Positions 51,946 through 61,438 of a stretch of 64,000 nucleotides of DNA are shown piece by piece; within the stretch, counting starts at the first letter, position 1, and every line of letters begins with the position of its first letter. The notes beneath the pieces are model-generated. The model saw nothing but the letters and a program-made list of their open reading frames with translations. It searched no databases and was not told where the DNA came from. Source of the DNA: JAUNBG01 sp964442735 (GTDB taxonomy: Bacteria; Planctomycetota; Planctomycetia; Pirellulales; Thermoguttaceae). The translations under genes and the position numbers were made by a program. The stretch lies in contig CAYUAP010000009.1 of assembly GCA_964442735.1 (NCBI GenBank), positions 1 through 64,000 on the forward strand, read 5' to 3'.

Positions 51946-54507
51946 TTATTTCTCGTCCGTTTGTCCTTTAACTTTTTCGACTAATTTTATGAAATCGGTT
52001 CGATCCTGTTTGGAGGCAAGCCCTGGTTTTGCCAGTTCGAGAACAGTATCATAGGTTGCGTTACCCGCATAGGGACTTTCACGAAGAAGCATACCGAACA
52101 GGGCTACTGCTGCTTGAAAATCGAATTCGGGCAAATGTTTGTCTTTATTTTTTTCGTAAACAACCGGAGTGGTTAGAAGTATACTTTTATTCTCTTTAGG
52201 AAGTTTATAACGTAGTTTGACAAACATTAATTCTTTATCAAACTTGTCTTGTATTTTTTCTTTTGACTCCTGTTTTTTGGCATCTTCCTTTTTTGATTCC
52301 TCTTTTGTGGCGTTGTATCGGGATTGATCGACTTTATTGATATTGGGAATCTCGACACCGATTGGTACAATTTCATATAGTGCGGTTATTGTATGTCCGG
52401 CGCCAATTTCACCGGCGTCTTTTTTATCGTCGTTGAAATCACGGGCTGCCAATAGACGGTCGTCATAGCCGATCAGACGATAGGCCGCAACACGATTCGG
52501 ATTGAAATCGACTTGAATTTTTACGTCTTTTGCGATGGTAACGAGTGTTCCGGTCATATTATTGACCAGAAGTTTTCGTGCCTCCTGAAGATTGTCAATA
52601 TAGCCGTAATTACCGTTGCCTTTATTGGAAAGTGTTGCCAAACGATTATCTTTATAATTGCCCATTCCAAATCCGAGAATGGAGAGGAAAACCCCTGATT
52701 TGGCTTCCTTGAAGATCATCTCTTCCAGCATTTTATTATCGGTAACACCAACGTTGAAGTCTCCATCGGTACATAGAATGATCCGATTGACCGCATCTTT
52801 ATGATACTGTTCCCTGGCAATTCGATAGGCTGTTTGAATACCTTCCGCTCCTGCGGTGGAACCTCCAGCCGATAATTGTTGAATGGAATCAAGGATTTTT
52901 GCCGTATTGCTCCCGGCGGTCGATTCCAAATGAATTCGGGAAGATCCTGCATAGACTACAATAGCAATCTGATCGTTGTCATTGAGTTCTTCAACAAGTT
53001 CTGCAAGTGCCTTTTTCACTAATGGAAGTTTATTTGATGAAGACATGGAACCGGAAACATCAATTAAAAAGACCAAATGGAGTGGTGGTCTTTTGTCTTT
53101 TGCTATTTCCTTGCCTTTTAGTCCAATTCGAACCAGAAGATGATCGGTTGCCCAGGGACAGGATTCAACCATAATATTGGTTGCAAACGGATCCTTGGAA
53201 TCATTTTTGGGTCCTTTATAATCATAGTGGAAATAATTGACCATTTCCTCAATACGAACCGCGTCAGGGGAAATCGGCTGATTATTTTCTATCAGACGCC
53301 GCACATTCGAATAGGATGCCGTATCCACATCAATTGAAAATGTCGAAAATGGTTCGTCATTAGGAACAATAAACGGTTTTTCCTTTATTTCACGATATTC
53401 TTCATCGGATGTTTTGATGCGATTACGTACGTAGGGTTGCCTTTCTTCTTCACTATCTGATATCACATTTGATTTTGTCATCTCTTGTTTGGCCATCTTT
53501 TGACGTTGCGTATGACTATTCATCCCGGCAATTCTTTCTCTCTCATATTTTACCTTTGATTCCTGGAGATTACTGCTATTATCGTTGATATTGCTATTAC
53601 TGATATTATTATTGTTGTTAGGGGATTGTTCCGTGGTTAAAATCTCTTTATCGCGATTTTGTCCTCCCATTTGTTTGGCTGCCATTTTACCGCCGATAGT
53701 CTTTTTATTATCCATATTATTATCAGTAACAGTATTATCTAAATTACTTTTTCTGGAAATCTCTGCCTCGCGTGGAATTGAATTGTTTGGTATGCCAGAT
53801 TGGTCTGGGGCTGCAGATGGTGCTAACAGAACTGGAGGAACACCCAGTTTGCCATTATAAACCTGTGTACTTGACCTGGATTTATTTGTTTGCATCATGG
53901 GAGACAATTCTTTTTCATTGGTCATTTCCTGGTCACTATCTGTTTTTATCGATATTTTCGGGAGTGAAAAAGAATCTTTATCGGTAGCTTGTGATGTATC
54001 GACTGTTTCCTCTTTCTTGATTATTGATTTGTCATAATTATTGATTTTATCCATAGAAGGTGTGTTCAATGCCACTTCATGATATGGCATTTTTCGACCG
54101 GGATTGAAATAGTATCCAACTCCGAAACAGAAAATCACCACAAGAAGTAGAATGGTACACCGGATATACCAACCGGCAGCAAATCGCTTGGTATGGGAAC
54201 GGTTTTGCAGTTGTATAATTGCATTGGCATCGGAAGTCAGGGACGGTTTTTGTAAATCTTCCATGGAGACATTATTGGGATCTTTGGGAAGGGATTCATT
54301 TTTTAGAACTTCGGAAACAGTTTCGATTGTTTTTTTTAAGGAATTGAGTTCCGACTGCAATTCTGGATTGGAATCGAGTATTTTTTGTAATTGTTCCTGT
54401 TCTTGAGGATCCAATTCCTGGAGAAGAAATGCCGTCCATCGTGGATCGGTTTTGATATCGGCAGTTTGGGGGGTGTCGATATTATTCGTTGTATTTATAT
54501 CGGTCAT
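51946..54507 (-). CDS. Membrane VWA-domain protein of the YfbK type with a cytoplasmic N-terminus
   Basis: An 853-residue protein. Residues of about 1-108 are helical and cytoplasmic (DPRWTAFLLQELDPQEQEQL resembles the start of anti-sigma or zinc-finger-less regulator domains). One membrane helix follows near 110-135 (CTILLLVVIFCFGVGYYF). Residues of about 140-360 are low complexity, rich in Asn, Ser and Lys. The YfbK-type N-terminal domain is FSTFSIDVDTASYSNVRRL, and the VWA domain has the MIDAS DVSGSMSSS with Asp483, GGSTAG and CTDGDFNVG. A C-terminal domain resembling DUF3520 follows. VWA proteins bind ligands through a metal. The gene starts 39 bases after the ECF sigma gene, so it may be that factor's sensor. 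Confidence 0.85.
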   Translation of the reverse strand: MTDINTTNNIDTPQTADIKTDPRWTAFLLQELDPQEQEQLQKILDSNPELQSELNSLKKTIETVSEVLKNESLPKDPNNVSMEDLQKPSLTSDANAIIQLQNRSHTKRFAAGWYIRCTILLLVVIFCFGVGYYFNPGRKMPYHEVALNTPSMDKINNYDKSIIKKEETVDTSQATDKDSFSLPKISIKTDSDQEMTNEKELSPMMQTNKSRSSTQVYNGKLGVPPVLLAPSAAPDQSGIPNNSIPREAEISRKSNLDNTVTDNNMDNKKTIGGKMAAKQMGGQNRDKEILTTEQSPNNNNNISNSNINDNSSNLQESKVKYERERIAGMNSHTQRQKMAKQEMTKSNVISDSEEERQPYVRNRIKTSDEEYREIKEKPFIVPNDEPFSTFSIDVDTASYSNVRRLIENNQPISPDAVRIEEMVNYFHYDYKGPKNDSKDPFATNIMVESCPWATDHLLVRIGLKGKEIAKDKRPPLHLVFLIDVSGSMSSSNKLPLVKKALAELVEELNDNDQIAIVVYAGSSRIHLESTAGSNTAKILDSIQQLSAGGSTAGAEGIQTAYRIAREQYHKDAVNRIILCTDGDFNVGVTDNKMLEEMIFKEAKSGVFLSILGFGMGNYKDNRLATLSNKGNGNYGYIDNLQEARKLLVNNMTGTLVTIAKDVKIQVDFNPNRVAAYRLIGYDDRLLAARDFNDDKKDAGEIGAGHTITALYEIVPIGVEIPNINKVDQSRYNATKEESKKEDAKKQESKEKIQDKFDKELMFVKLRYKLPKENKSILLTTPVVYEKNKDKHLPEFDFQAAVALFGMLLRESPYAGNATYDTVLELAKPGLASKQDRTDFIKLVEKVKGQTDEK

Positions 54508-54545
54508 GATAGCACCTATTGGTTTTTATGGTCGTTATGAAGGTT

Positions 54546-55085
54546 TTAGGGAGTTGTAACGTTCATTTTTTCACGAATCAGTACAAGGGATTCGTGTAGA
54601 AGCCAGGCAACGGTTGTTTTCGGTTTATTAATAACTTCTGCTATTTCCTGATAGCTTAATCCCTCTTGAAATTTTAGTCGAACCACTTCACGATGATTCG
54701 GTTCCAATTCGTTGATGGAATCTATAATCATTTGTTTTTCCTCTTTTCTTTCAGTAATAGACGCACCGCAGTTATAATCCACTTTAGGGATTGTTTCTTC
54801 AAGCTTTTTGAGAACTTCTTTACGGCGATCTTTATAACGGATCGTATCCACGATTAGATTTCGGGCAGTTCGATAGAGCCAGGCCCGAATCTTTTCCTGG
54901 ACAATTGGAGGTTCCTGTTCCATGAGGCGGAGCCAGACTTCCTGGGTTAGATCGTCCGCTTGATCTCTGGAACGTATTCGACGTAATATAAAGCGACGAA
55001 TCGTCTCGTAAAGAGATTCAGATTCCGGTGTGTCCGGATCTTTTTTCTGGTTGTTTAATGGCGTTTCCATTACCTTAATATCCAT
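54546..55085 (-). CDS. ECF-type RNA polymerase sigma factor paired with the VWA protein
   Basis: A 179-residue RpoE-like sigma factor. Region 2 at about 30-95 includes RSRDQADDLTQEVWLRLME and RAWLYRTARNLIVDTIRYKDRR. Region 4 at about 120-175 has LEPNHREVVRLKFQEGLSYQEIAEVINKPKTTVAW, the helix-turn-helix for the -35 element. The start could be 55085 or the ATG at 55070 (METPLNNQKK); neither has a strong ribosome site. The VWA gene follows on the same strand, a usual arrangement for a sigma factor and its membrane regulator. The target promoters are not known. Confidence 0.9.
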   Translation of the reverse strand: MDIKVMETPLNNQKKDPDTPESESLYETIRRFILRRIRSRDQADDLTQEVWLRLMEQEPPIVQEKIRAWLYRTARNLIVDTIRYKDRRKEVLKKLEETIPKVDYNCGASITERKEEKQMIIDSINELEPNHREVVRLKFQEGLSYQEIAEVINKPKTTVAWLLHESLVLIREKMNVTTP

Positions 55086-55376
55086 TTTTAATGATCATTA
55101 TATATATACCCTTCCGGGCAGACACCAATTCGGCCGAATTTTTATCTCTATAGATTAAGACGATTGACATAAAAAAACAATAGAGATTTTTATAAAATTA
55201 TTTATTATTTTTATTTGCCCTGTTGATCTTGTTATTTGAATGCGGTACAATACGAAAGAGTTTGATTTAGACGGGAGGGCTGTCGTTTTTGTCTGTTCCT
55301 GGGAAATCGGACCTTTCGCCTGGTGTAGTACTTTAATAGCGAGAATCTATAACCATTTAATCAAGAGGGGTATAAT

Positions 55377-56345
55377 ATGCGATATCAGTTTCCTTTTTCG
55401 ATATTGTTTCTTCTGCTGTTTTGTATAATGGGTTTTAATACCTGTGATGGAAAACAGCCTGATAATACTTCAGACAATGGTATTCCGGCCAACGTCAAGG
55501 AATACGTTGCGGCTCCGAATCTGGTCATGAATCTATGGCCATCGACGCCTCCGGGTGGAATTCCGGAGTCAATTGGTGCAGAAAATTGGGCGATAGGAAA
55601 CGAGAGACCTCCCATTATTCGTGTTTCCAACGTTTCGATTCCGAAGTTGAGTCTTTATAAAGCCGAAAAACCAAATGGTTCATGTGTTGTTATTTTCCCG
55701 GGGGGGGGATATAGTATTCTAGCCTATAATCACGAGGGATCGGAAATAGCGCAATGGCTGAATAAATTGGGGGTTTCGGCAGTCGTTGTAAAATATCGGG
55801 TTCCACGTCGGAATGGTCTACCCAAGCATTTCGCGCCACTTCAGGATGCGCAGAGGGCCATTCGACTCGTTCGTTCCCATGCGGAAGAATGGGATATTAA
55901 TCCGGAGAAAATCGGGGTTCTGGGATTCTCGGCCGGAGGTCATTTAACGGTTATGGCTGCTACACAATATGCGCAAAAAGTATACGATCCGGTTGATAAT
56001 GCCGACAAGATTAGTGCGCGTCCCAATTTTGCCATTCCAATTTATCCCGCATATATGATGGATAGCGAGCAGGAGAAAGATTCGACCGTTCCGTTGTCAG
56101 AAGAAGTTGTTATCGATAAAAACACTCCCCCCATGTTTGTTTCAGTCGCTGATCGGGACGCAAACCGAGCGGCTGCTTCTGCTCGTTTATTTATTAAATT
56201 ATATGAAGCAAACGTTCCTGCGGAACTTCATATCCTGTATGGTAATTCACATGGTTACGGTCTTCGTAAAGATCACGGTCGGCCCGCCGATTGGGATATC
56301 AATTGCGAAAATTGGCTTCGAGAAATGAAACTTCTTCAGAAGTGA
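55377..56345 (+). CDS. Exported alpha/beta-hydrolase esterase
   Basis: A 322-residue protein with an N-terminal signal (RYQFPFSILFLLLFCIMGF). The esterase fold starts near residue 95 with SCVVIFPGGGYSILAYNHEG, where GGGY forms the oxyanion hole. The nucleophile motif is GFSAGGHL near 183 (Ser). The acid residue is probably in SVADRDANRAA near 260, and the histidine in GNSHGYGL near 290. It resembles acetylxylan or feruloyl esterases (BD-FAE type), which remove acyl groups from plant polysaccharides. This fits the glycosidase-like genes at 2-5 kb. The next gene starts two bases later, but its function is unrelated. Confidence 0.87.
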   Translation: MRYQFPFSILFLLLFCIMGFNTCDGKQPDNTSDNGIPANVKEYVAAPNLVMNLWPSTPPGGIPESIGAENWAIGNERPPIIRVSNVSIPKLSLYKAEKPNGSCVVIFPGGGYSILAYNHEGSEIAQWLNKLGVSAVVVKYRVPRRNGLPKHFAPLQDAQRAIRLVRSHAEEWDINPEKIGVLGFSAGGHLTVMAATQYAQKVYDPVDNADKISARPNFAIPIYPAYMMDSEQEKDSTVPLSEEVVIDKNTPPMFVSVADRDANRAAASARLFIKLYEANVPAELHILYGNSHGYGLRKDHGRPADWDINCENWLREMKLLQK

Positions 56346-56346
56346 T

Positions 56347-57969
56347 ATGGATCTTTTCATGATACAATTGACTATTGATGGTATAAACTTAACCGTACCG
56401 ATTGGTACAACCTTGGTGGATGCTGCACGGCAGGCTGGAATTATTATTCCGATGTTGTGTCGTTATCAATCGGAAGAAGGGAGGTGTTTTCAACCATCGT
56501 CTTGTCAGGTTTGTTTGGTTCGGGTTGACGGCAAATTCGTTCCTGCCTGTTCTACTGAAGTTCAAGATGGAATGATCGTTGAGAGCGAGACAGATGATAT
56601 TCATACCCTTCGTCGAACAGCGTTGGAACTCCTTTTGAGTGATCATCAGGGGGATTGTTTTGCACCATGTCAATTAGCTTGTCCTCTCAAATTGGATATT
56701 CCAACGATTCTTCGATTTGTGCAAAATGGAGACTTTAAATCGGCTGTAAAGACAGTGTGGAATAAAACGATTTTACCGTCTTCGCTTGAGCGAATCTGTT
56801 CGCGTCCTTGTGAAAAAAGATGTCGACACGGTAAAATAACGGAGTCTGTGTCTATTTGTCAACTGATTCGATATGTTACGGATACTGTATTAGGTGATAC
56901 AAATGATGGCATTGATACAATTCCGGTCGTGACAGGTACGCGGAAGAATATTGCCATTTTGGGGGCAGGTGTTTCCGGCCTGTCTTGTGCCTGGTATTTA
57001 ACTCAAAAGGGATATCAGGTTACTTTATTCGAACAAGACGTTTTATCGGCTGGAGGGCGTTTGAAGAATGTTTCCGAGGATCTGCTTCCTTCGGATGTTT
57101 TGGAAGTTGAAATAACACATTTATTAGAACAGGCAATTCCCAATGCGATTGATTTGCGATTGAATTCAAAGGTTGATCTGTCGGATTCGGAGCAGTATCA
57201 GGAACTACTTAAATATTATGACGCTATAATTCTTGCGTTTGGTGTGGAAGGTTCATCTGAATTACGGAAAACGGGTTTTAAAGGTCTTGATTTGGAAGAA
57301 AAGGGAATAAAAATTAATTCCCGTACATTTCAAACGTCCAATGTTAAGATATTTGCGATGGGGACGGCGGTCCGTAATACCTGTTCCGAGCAAGAGAGTG
57401 CAGCAGAAGGACGAATCGTAGCGAAGCAGACGGATCTGTTTTTGAGTCGGAAAACAGAGTTGGGTGATTCCTTGAATATTCGGGTTGAAATAACGGATCC
57501 TGATATAGGAATTTTTAAGGAATATGAACGCTATGCCGCAAAAGAAAAGCGTCAGGAGCCGATCGATATTGGAATGGCTGATTTTTCGGCGGTAGAGGCT
57601 GGTAATCAGGCGGGTCGATGTTTCCACTGTGAATGTCAGAAACGGGAAAAATGCCATCTTTTAAGAGAGGCAAAAAATTTGGGGGTCCAAGTTGACCGTT
57701 ATATGGGAGGTGACTATGGTACAGAATTTGAAATCATTCGTTCCGGGGATATTCAATATGAACCGGGGAAATGTATTCATTGTGGTTTATGTATTCAAAT
57801 AACACGTGAAAAGGGGGAAAAGTACGGCATGGCCTCAATTGGAAACGGTTTTAAGATTAAGACTGTTGTTCCTTTTGGTCATTCATTGGAGGAGGGATTG
57901 TCCACAATTGCAGACGAATGTATTCAGGCATGTCCTACTGGGGCATTGACCCGAATTTCAAAAAATTAG
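56347..57969 (+). CDS. Iron-sulfur flavoprotein: 2Fe-2S ferredoxin domain plus GltD-like NAD(P)H module
   Basis: A 540-residue fusion. Residues of about 5-85 are a 2Fe-2S ferredoxin domain of complex-I/hydrogenase type (PMLCRYQ, SSCQVCLVRVDG, then VPACST). A Fer4_20-like region follows with CFAPCQLACPLKLDIP and CSRPCEKRCRHG. The FAD/NAD(P) part has NIAILGAGVSGLSCAWYL near 200. The C-terminus has CFHCEC near 423 and one [4Fe-4S] site made by CIHCGLC and CIQACPTG. The build recalls the small subunit of glutamate synthase and NADH-linked dehydrogenases or hydrogenases. It would pass electrons between NAD(P)H and a partner. ATG 56347 or 56359 may be the start. No partner subunit is in the window. 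Confidence 0.78.
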   Translation: MDLFMIQLTIDGINLTVPIGTTLVDAARQAGIIIPMLCRYQSEEGRCFQPSSCQVCLVRVDGKFVPACSTEVQDGMIVESETDDIHTLRRTALELLLSDHQGDCFAPCQLACPLKLDIPTILRFVQNGDFKSAVKTVWNKTILPSSLERICSRPCEKRCRHGKITESVSICQLIRYVTDTVLGDTNDGIDTIPVVTGTRKNIAILGAGVSGLSCAWYLTQKGYQVTLFEQDVLSAGGRLKNVSEDLLPSDVLEVEITHLLEQAIPNAIDLRLNSKVDLSDSEQYQELLKYYDAIILAFGVEGSSELRKTGFKGLDLEEKGIKINSRTFQTSNVKIFAMGTAVRNTCSEQESAAEGRIVAKQTDLFLSRKTELGDSLNIRVEITDPDIGIFKEYERYAAKEKRQEPIDIGMADFSAVEAGNQAGRCFHCECQKREKCHLLREAKNLGVQVDRYMGGDYGTEFEIIRSGDIQYEPGKCIHCGLCIQITREKGEKYGMASIGNGFKIKTVVPFGHSLEEGLSTIADECIQACPTGALTRISKN

Positions 57970-58274
57970 TCCGATATTGGTTATATTAAACGATCAAATC
58001 ATTAAAAGTTATCTTTTTTTTAAAAAAAAGTACTTTTATTTAAAAGTCACTATGGAAAAAAGGATAAAGACAGGATATAATATTTTGGTGTCCAGCGATT
58101 TCTGGTGATGGGAAAGGGGATTTACCTATATTGGTATTGCTCTTTTAATCGTGGGCTCCATCCCGGATTAACATTCATTAATGGGGGGCTGGCGTTTTCG
58201 GGGTGCTTTTTATGGTCTCCTAATTTGAGTTGACTTAAAAGAAAACACCTTTTGAGTATGCAGGTCTTTTTGTA
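57970..58274. other. Spacer after the flavoprotein gene, with A/T hairpin
   Basis: A run of eight T then eight A flanked by C and G (58013-58030), followed by ACTTTT-ATTT-AAAAGT, gives AT-only hairpins about 45 bases after the stop. They may help end transcription. Nothing else is recognised. Confidence 0.4.
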
Positions 58275-58303
58275 TTGACAACTGGGCTTGTATTGGCTAA
58301 AAT
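58275..58303 (+). promoter_or_regulatory. Sigma-70-type promoter for pilM
   Basis: TTGACA at 58275-58280 and TAAAAT at 58298-58303 are exactly 17 bases apart. The leader to the pilM start would be about 210 bases and contains a perfect 24-bp palindrome. TATAAT-like words at 58311 and 58323 are less well spaced. Confidence 0.6.
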
Positions 58304-58413
58304 ACTTGCTGTATAATATTTATGTATAATATTTATATTGTCAATCGTTATCGGTTGACGATAGATTTATCATAGGGCAGGTATTAAATGATTATAGGTA
58401 ATGGTAATACAGG

Positions 58414-58437
58414 CAGTATGCCGGCAATAATATATTA
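58414..58437. promoter_or_regulatory. Perfect 24-bp palindrome in the pilM leader
   Basis: The half-site CCGGCAATAATA is followed directly by its complement TATTATTGCCGG. It lies between the proposed promoter and the start codon, about 84 bases before the gene. A related half (TTGCCGGAGATAATATAATTGACCGG) follows. It could be a repressor site or a strong RNA hairpin. Confidence 0.5.
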
Positions 58438-58520
58438 TTGCCGGAGATAATATAATTGACCGGTATTTCAATAATATTTAGCAAGAGAAAAACTTATCCA
58501 GATCAGGAGCAGCAGAAAAT

Positions 58521-61277
58521 ATGGCGAAAAACGATATGGTGTGGGGTATTGATGTAGGGAATACCTCGCTCAAAGCGTTACGTTGTCGTTTGGGTTCGGA
58601 ACCGGGCAAGGTGGAAGTTGTCAGTTTCGACTACATAGAGCACAGCAAAATTATGACCCAGCCGGGCGCGAATCCAACTGAGATTCTTGCGGAGTCGTTG
58701 GGAAAATTTATGGAACGTAACACAACGAAAGGGGAAAAGGTTGCTGTTGCCGTTTCCGGCCAGAATACTTTGTGGCGTTTTCAGCCATTGCCTCCTATCG
58801 ATCCAAAAAAGGTAAACGACTTGATTAAGTACGAAGTCAAGCAATGGCTTCCCTTTGATCTTCAGGAAGTTATATGGGATTATCGTCAGGTCGGTGGTAT
58901 TTTTGAGGGGAATATCGCCTTGGATTTGAATATCTTCATGTACGCCATGAAACGGGAATTGGCTTTTAAAACGTTGTCTTCCTATACCGATGTTGGTATG
59001 GACGTTGACTGTATTCAGGGAGCACAGATTGCTTTATACAATGCCTTTGTTCACGATCATTTCAATTACGAAGAGATTTCACAGGTCCCCCTTGACGAAC
59101 TTAACGATTTTGTCGTTTTACTCAATGTCGGTACCGATACCACGGAAGTCATTATTACTAATGGTGTTTCTGTTTGGCTCCGTAATATTCCCATCGGTGG
59201 TAATTTGTTTACCAAGGCTTTATCGAAATCCTTGAAACTAACCTTTTCCAATGCGGAACATATTAAAAAGAATACTTCGGTCTCCCAAGATCCTAAAGCG
59301 GTTATTTTGGCAATGAAACCGGTCTTTAACGATATGCTTTCTGAAATTGACCGGTCTATTAAATATTATTCCAGTTTGAATAAAAAGGCAAAAATCAACA
59401 AGATATATACCTTCGGGAATGCGATGAAGTTGCCGGGACTGCGCTCCTTCCTGGCAAAAAGTCATGGTATTGACGTCGAAGTACTGGATATATTTCCTTC
59501 GATGGAAGGGGCTGAAGTTCTTTCCAATCCTCAATTTACGGATAATGCTTCTTCGTTTGGCGTTTCCTATGGTTTGGCTCTTCAGTTATTGAATATGGTT
59601 CCTCTGGATATTAATTTAATTCCAAAGGAAGTTTTAACAGAACGTTTAATCAATAGTAAAAAGCCATGGGCACTAGCGGCTAGTGCGCTTCTAATGCTCG
59701 GTTTGTCTGCGCAGTATATTGCGTCGACTGTTGCCTATAGTACGGTTGAAAATCAGCAAATTAATAAAGCGTTTGATGCGGCCAAAACTGTCAATTCGCA
59801 ATCTCAATCATTAAAATCGAGTGCCAATACGGAAATCGACAATTTCAAGGGGGTCGATCAAATCGGTCGTAATTTGACCAGTAATGTTGAGGGACGTTTA
59901 ACTTGGCTGGAACTTCTAAAGGCTGTTAATTCTGTGATTCCGGCGGAAAATCCGAGTAAAGAAATTTTAAAGGATGGTGCTTCGGCTCTTAAATTGGAAG
60001 CGATCGAAAAACAGAACAGAATCTACCTTAAAAATATTGAGGTTCAGGAGATCGAGGAACTCTCCGAATGGTTCGAGATGGCACGTAAATGGTATTATAT
60101 TGACGATATTGAGGCGGAGGTTTTTAAGAGCACTTCTAAAGTAACGCCCGAACAATTCTGGTTCTTCCCGGAAGCATCCGCAACGAAGGGGGAATCCGGT
60201 GGTCAAGCGGCTGAAATTGCCATTCCGGATGTTTCCAGTGGTGGCAGTTCCGGTAGTGATGATACCAGCAGTTCTGAAGGTGATGCTTCTACGGAAGAAC
60301 CTGCCGCAGGGGCCGCTTTATCTGAAATTAAATCCAGTATTGATGCTCGTCTGGAGAAAATACCGGGTCCAAAGGGACCGGGCCGTATCGTTCAGTTAAC
60401 GGGATATCATTATCATAATTCGGATAATGTTGAAGATGCTTCTCGTGGTCCTGAATATGTACGTCGCACCATTCTGCGAAATCTGAAACATGGTTCCGTT
60501 GAATTACCTATTAGTCTGGAACGACAGAGAGCAGGTGAAACCGGGACGGATACCTTAACTCTCAAGGAACTGGGTATCTACTATCCCATTCTAATGAATC
60601 CGGGTGTTATTGATGAAAAATATCGTCTTCTCGATCCGGAAGCCGCTGCAATCGCTCGAAAAAAATTAATGGAGAAAATGCTAAAGACACGTCCTGGGGC
60701 TTCTTCCCGTTACAATCGAAGTATGGGTGGTATGGGAGGGGGTATGAATCCCATGGGAGGCGGTGGTATGCCCGGTATGTCTGCTGGTGCTGGTATGTCT
60801 ATGTCTGGTGGAGGCGGTATGATGGACTCCGGTGGAATGACCGGAGGTGGGCGGGGGATGCCCGGTCTTGGTGATATTGCAAGTAGTTTGGACAAAAGTC
60901 AAGTTTTAAATTTACGTCGTTTTCCGTTTACAATTCATTTCGTTTGGCAGGAAACACCTCCAAGTGTTCGTGATATGCGGCGTGCGGCTATCGCAAAAGC
61001 TCTTGCGGAAGCAAAAGCAGCGGAACCCCCTGCCGAAGAAAATCCTGAAGGAGCTACTTCGGATGTTTCAACACCTGAAACGACTGATACTTCAGCAACC
61101 CCGGCGCCTGCAACAGGGGCACCTGCGAATGCGGCAACCCCGGCGCCTGCAACAGGGGCAACTGCTAATTCAGCAACCCCGGCGCCTGCAACAGGGGCAC
61201 CTGCTAATTCAGCAACCCCGGCGCCTGCAACAGGGACACCTGCTGTACCTGTATCAGGAACCCCAGCTGCTCCGTGA
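58521..61277 (+). CDS. pilM: PilM-like actin-fold protein fused to a PilN-like membrane part
   Basis: A 918-residue protein. Residues 1-345 are the PilM actin-like ATPase: VWGIDVGNTSLKALRCR at the phosphate-1 site, NVGTDTTEVIITNG at phosphate-2, and YTFGNAMKLPGLRSFL near 300. Residues 382-405 form a membrane helix (PWALAASALLMLGLSAQ), followed by a coiled and a periplasmic domain, which is the layout of PilN. Near 735-790 is a Gly/Met-rich loop (GGMGGGMNPMGGGGMPGM), and residues of about 840-918 are Pro/Ala/Thr repeats (PAPATGAPANSAT). Usual PilM has about 350 residues, so this is a fusion. It would link a cytoplasmic assembly ATPase to the pseudopilus. The ATG follows ATCAGGAGCAGCAGAAAAT. 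Confidence 0.85.
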   Translation: MAKNDMVWGIDVGNTSLKALRCRLGSEPGKVEVVSFDYIEHSKIMTQPGANPTEILAESLGKFMERNTTKGEKVAVAVSGQNTLWRFQPLPPIDPKKVNDLIKYEVKQWLPFDLQEVIWDYRQVGGIFEGNIALDLNIFMYAMKRELAFKTLSSYTDVGMDVDCIQGAQIALYNAFVHDHFNYEEISQVPLDELNDFVVLLNVGTDTTEVIITNGVSVWLRNIPIGGNLFTKALSKSLKLTFSNAEHIKKNTSVSQDPKAVILAMKPVFNDMLSEIDRSIKYYSSLNKKAKINKIYTFGNAMKLPGLRSFLAKSHGIDVEVLDIFPSMEGAEVLSNPQFTDNASSFGVSYGLALQLLNMVPLDINLIPKEVLTERLINSKKPWALAASALLMLGLSAQYIASTVAYSTVENQQINKAFDAAKTVNSQSQSLKSSANTEIDNFKGVDQIGRNLTSNVEGRLTWLELLKAVNSVIPAENPSKEILKDGASALKLEAIEKQNRIYLKNIEVQEIEELSEWFEMARKWYYIDDIEAEVFKSTSKVTPEQFWFFPEASATKGESGGQAAEIAIPDVSSGGSSGSDDTSSSEGDASTEEPAAGAALSEIKSSIDARLEKIPGPKGPGRIVQLTGYHYHNSDNVEDASRGPEYVRRTILRNLKHGSVELPISLERQRAGETGTDTLTLKELGIYYPILMNPGVIDEKYRLLDPEAAAIARKKLMEKMLKTRPGASSRYNRSMGGMGGGMNPMGGGGMPGMSAGAGMSMSGGGGMMDSGGMTGGGRGMPGLGDIASSLDKSQVLNLRRFPFTIHFVWQETPPSVRDMRRAAIAKALAEAKAAEPPAEENPEGATSDVSTPETTDTSATPAPATGAPANAATPAPATGATANSATPAPATGAPANSATPAPATGTPAVPVSGTPAAP
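61095..61263 (+). repeat. 39-bp in-frame tandem repeat in pilM
   Basis: The unit encodes PAPATGAPANSAT and occurs about four times with small changes (AAT/ATT, GCG/GCT). It ends the reading frame at PAAP and stop. It is related to the 27-base repeat of the next gene. Confidence 0.8.
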
Positions 61278-61438
61278 TTTATAGAGATGGATGTTTCCGA
61301 AGATTATCGGATACAGGCGAAATATACGTATCCGGAAATTTAAATGTTACATCTGTTTTTAGTTAGTGGAAAAATAATTTATAAAAACAAAATATATTAA
61401 GAATCATTTTTTACCGAACTTTGTGAAGGCGAAAAATT

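Noticed and set aside
55240..55428. A 62-codon frame just before the esterase
   Set aside because: It overlaps the esterase start in another frame and has no ribosome site; the composition is that of spacer DNA.
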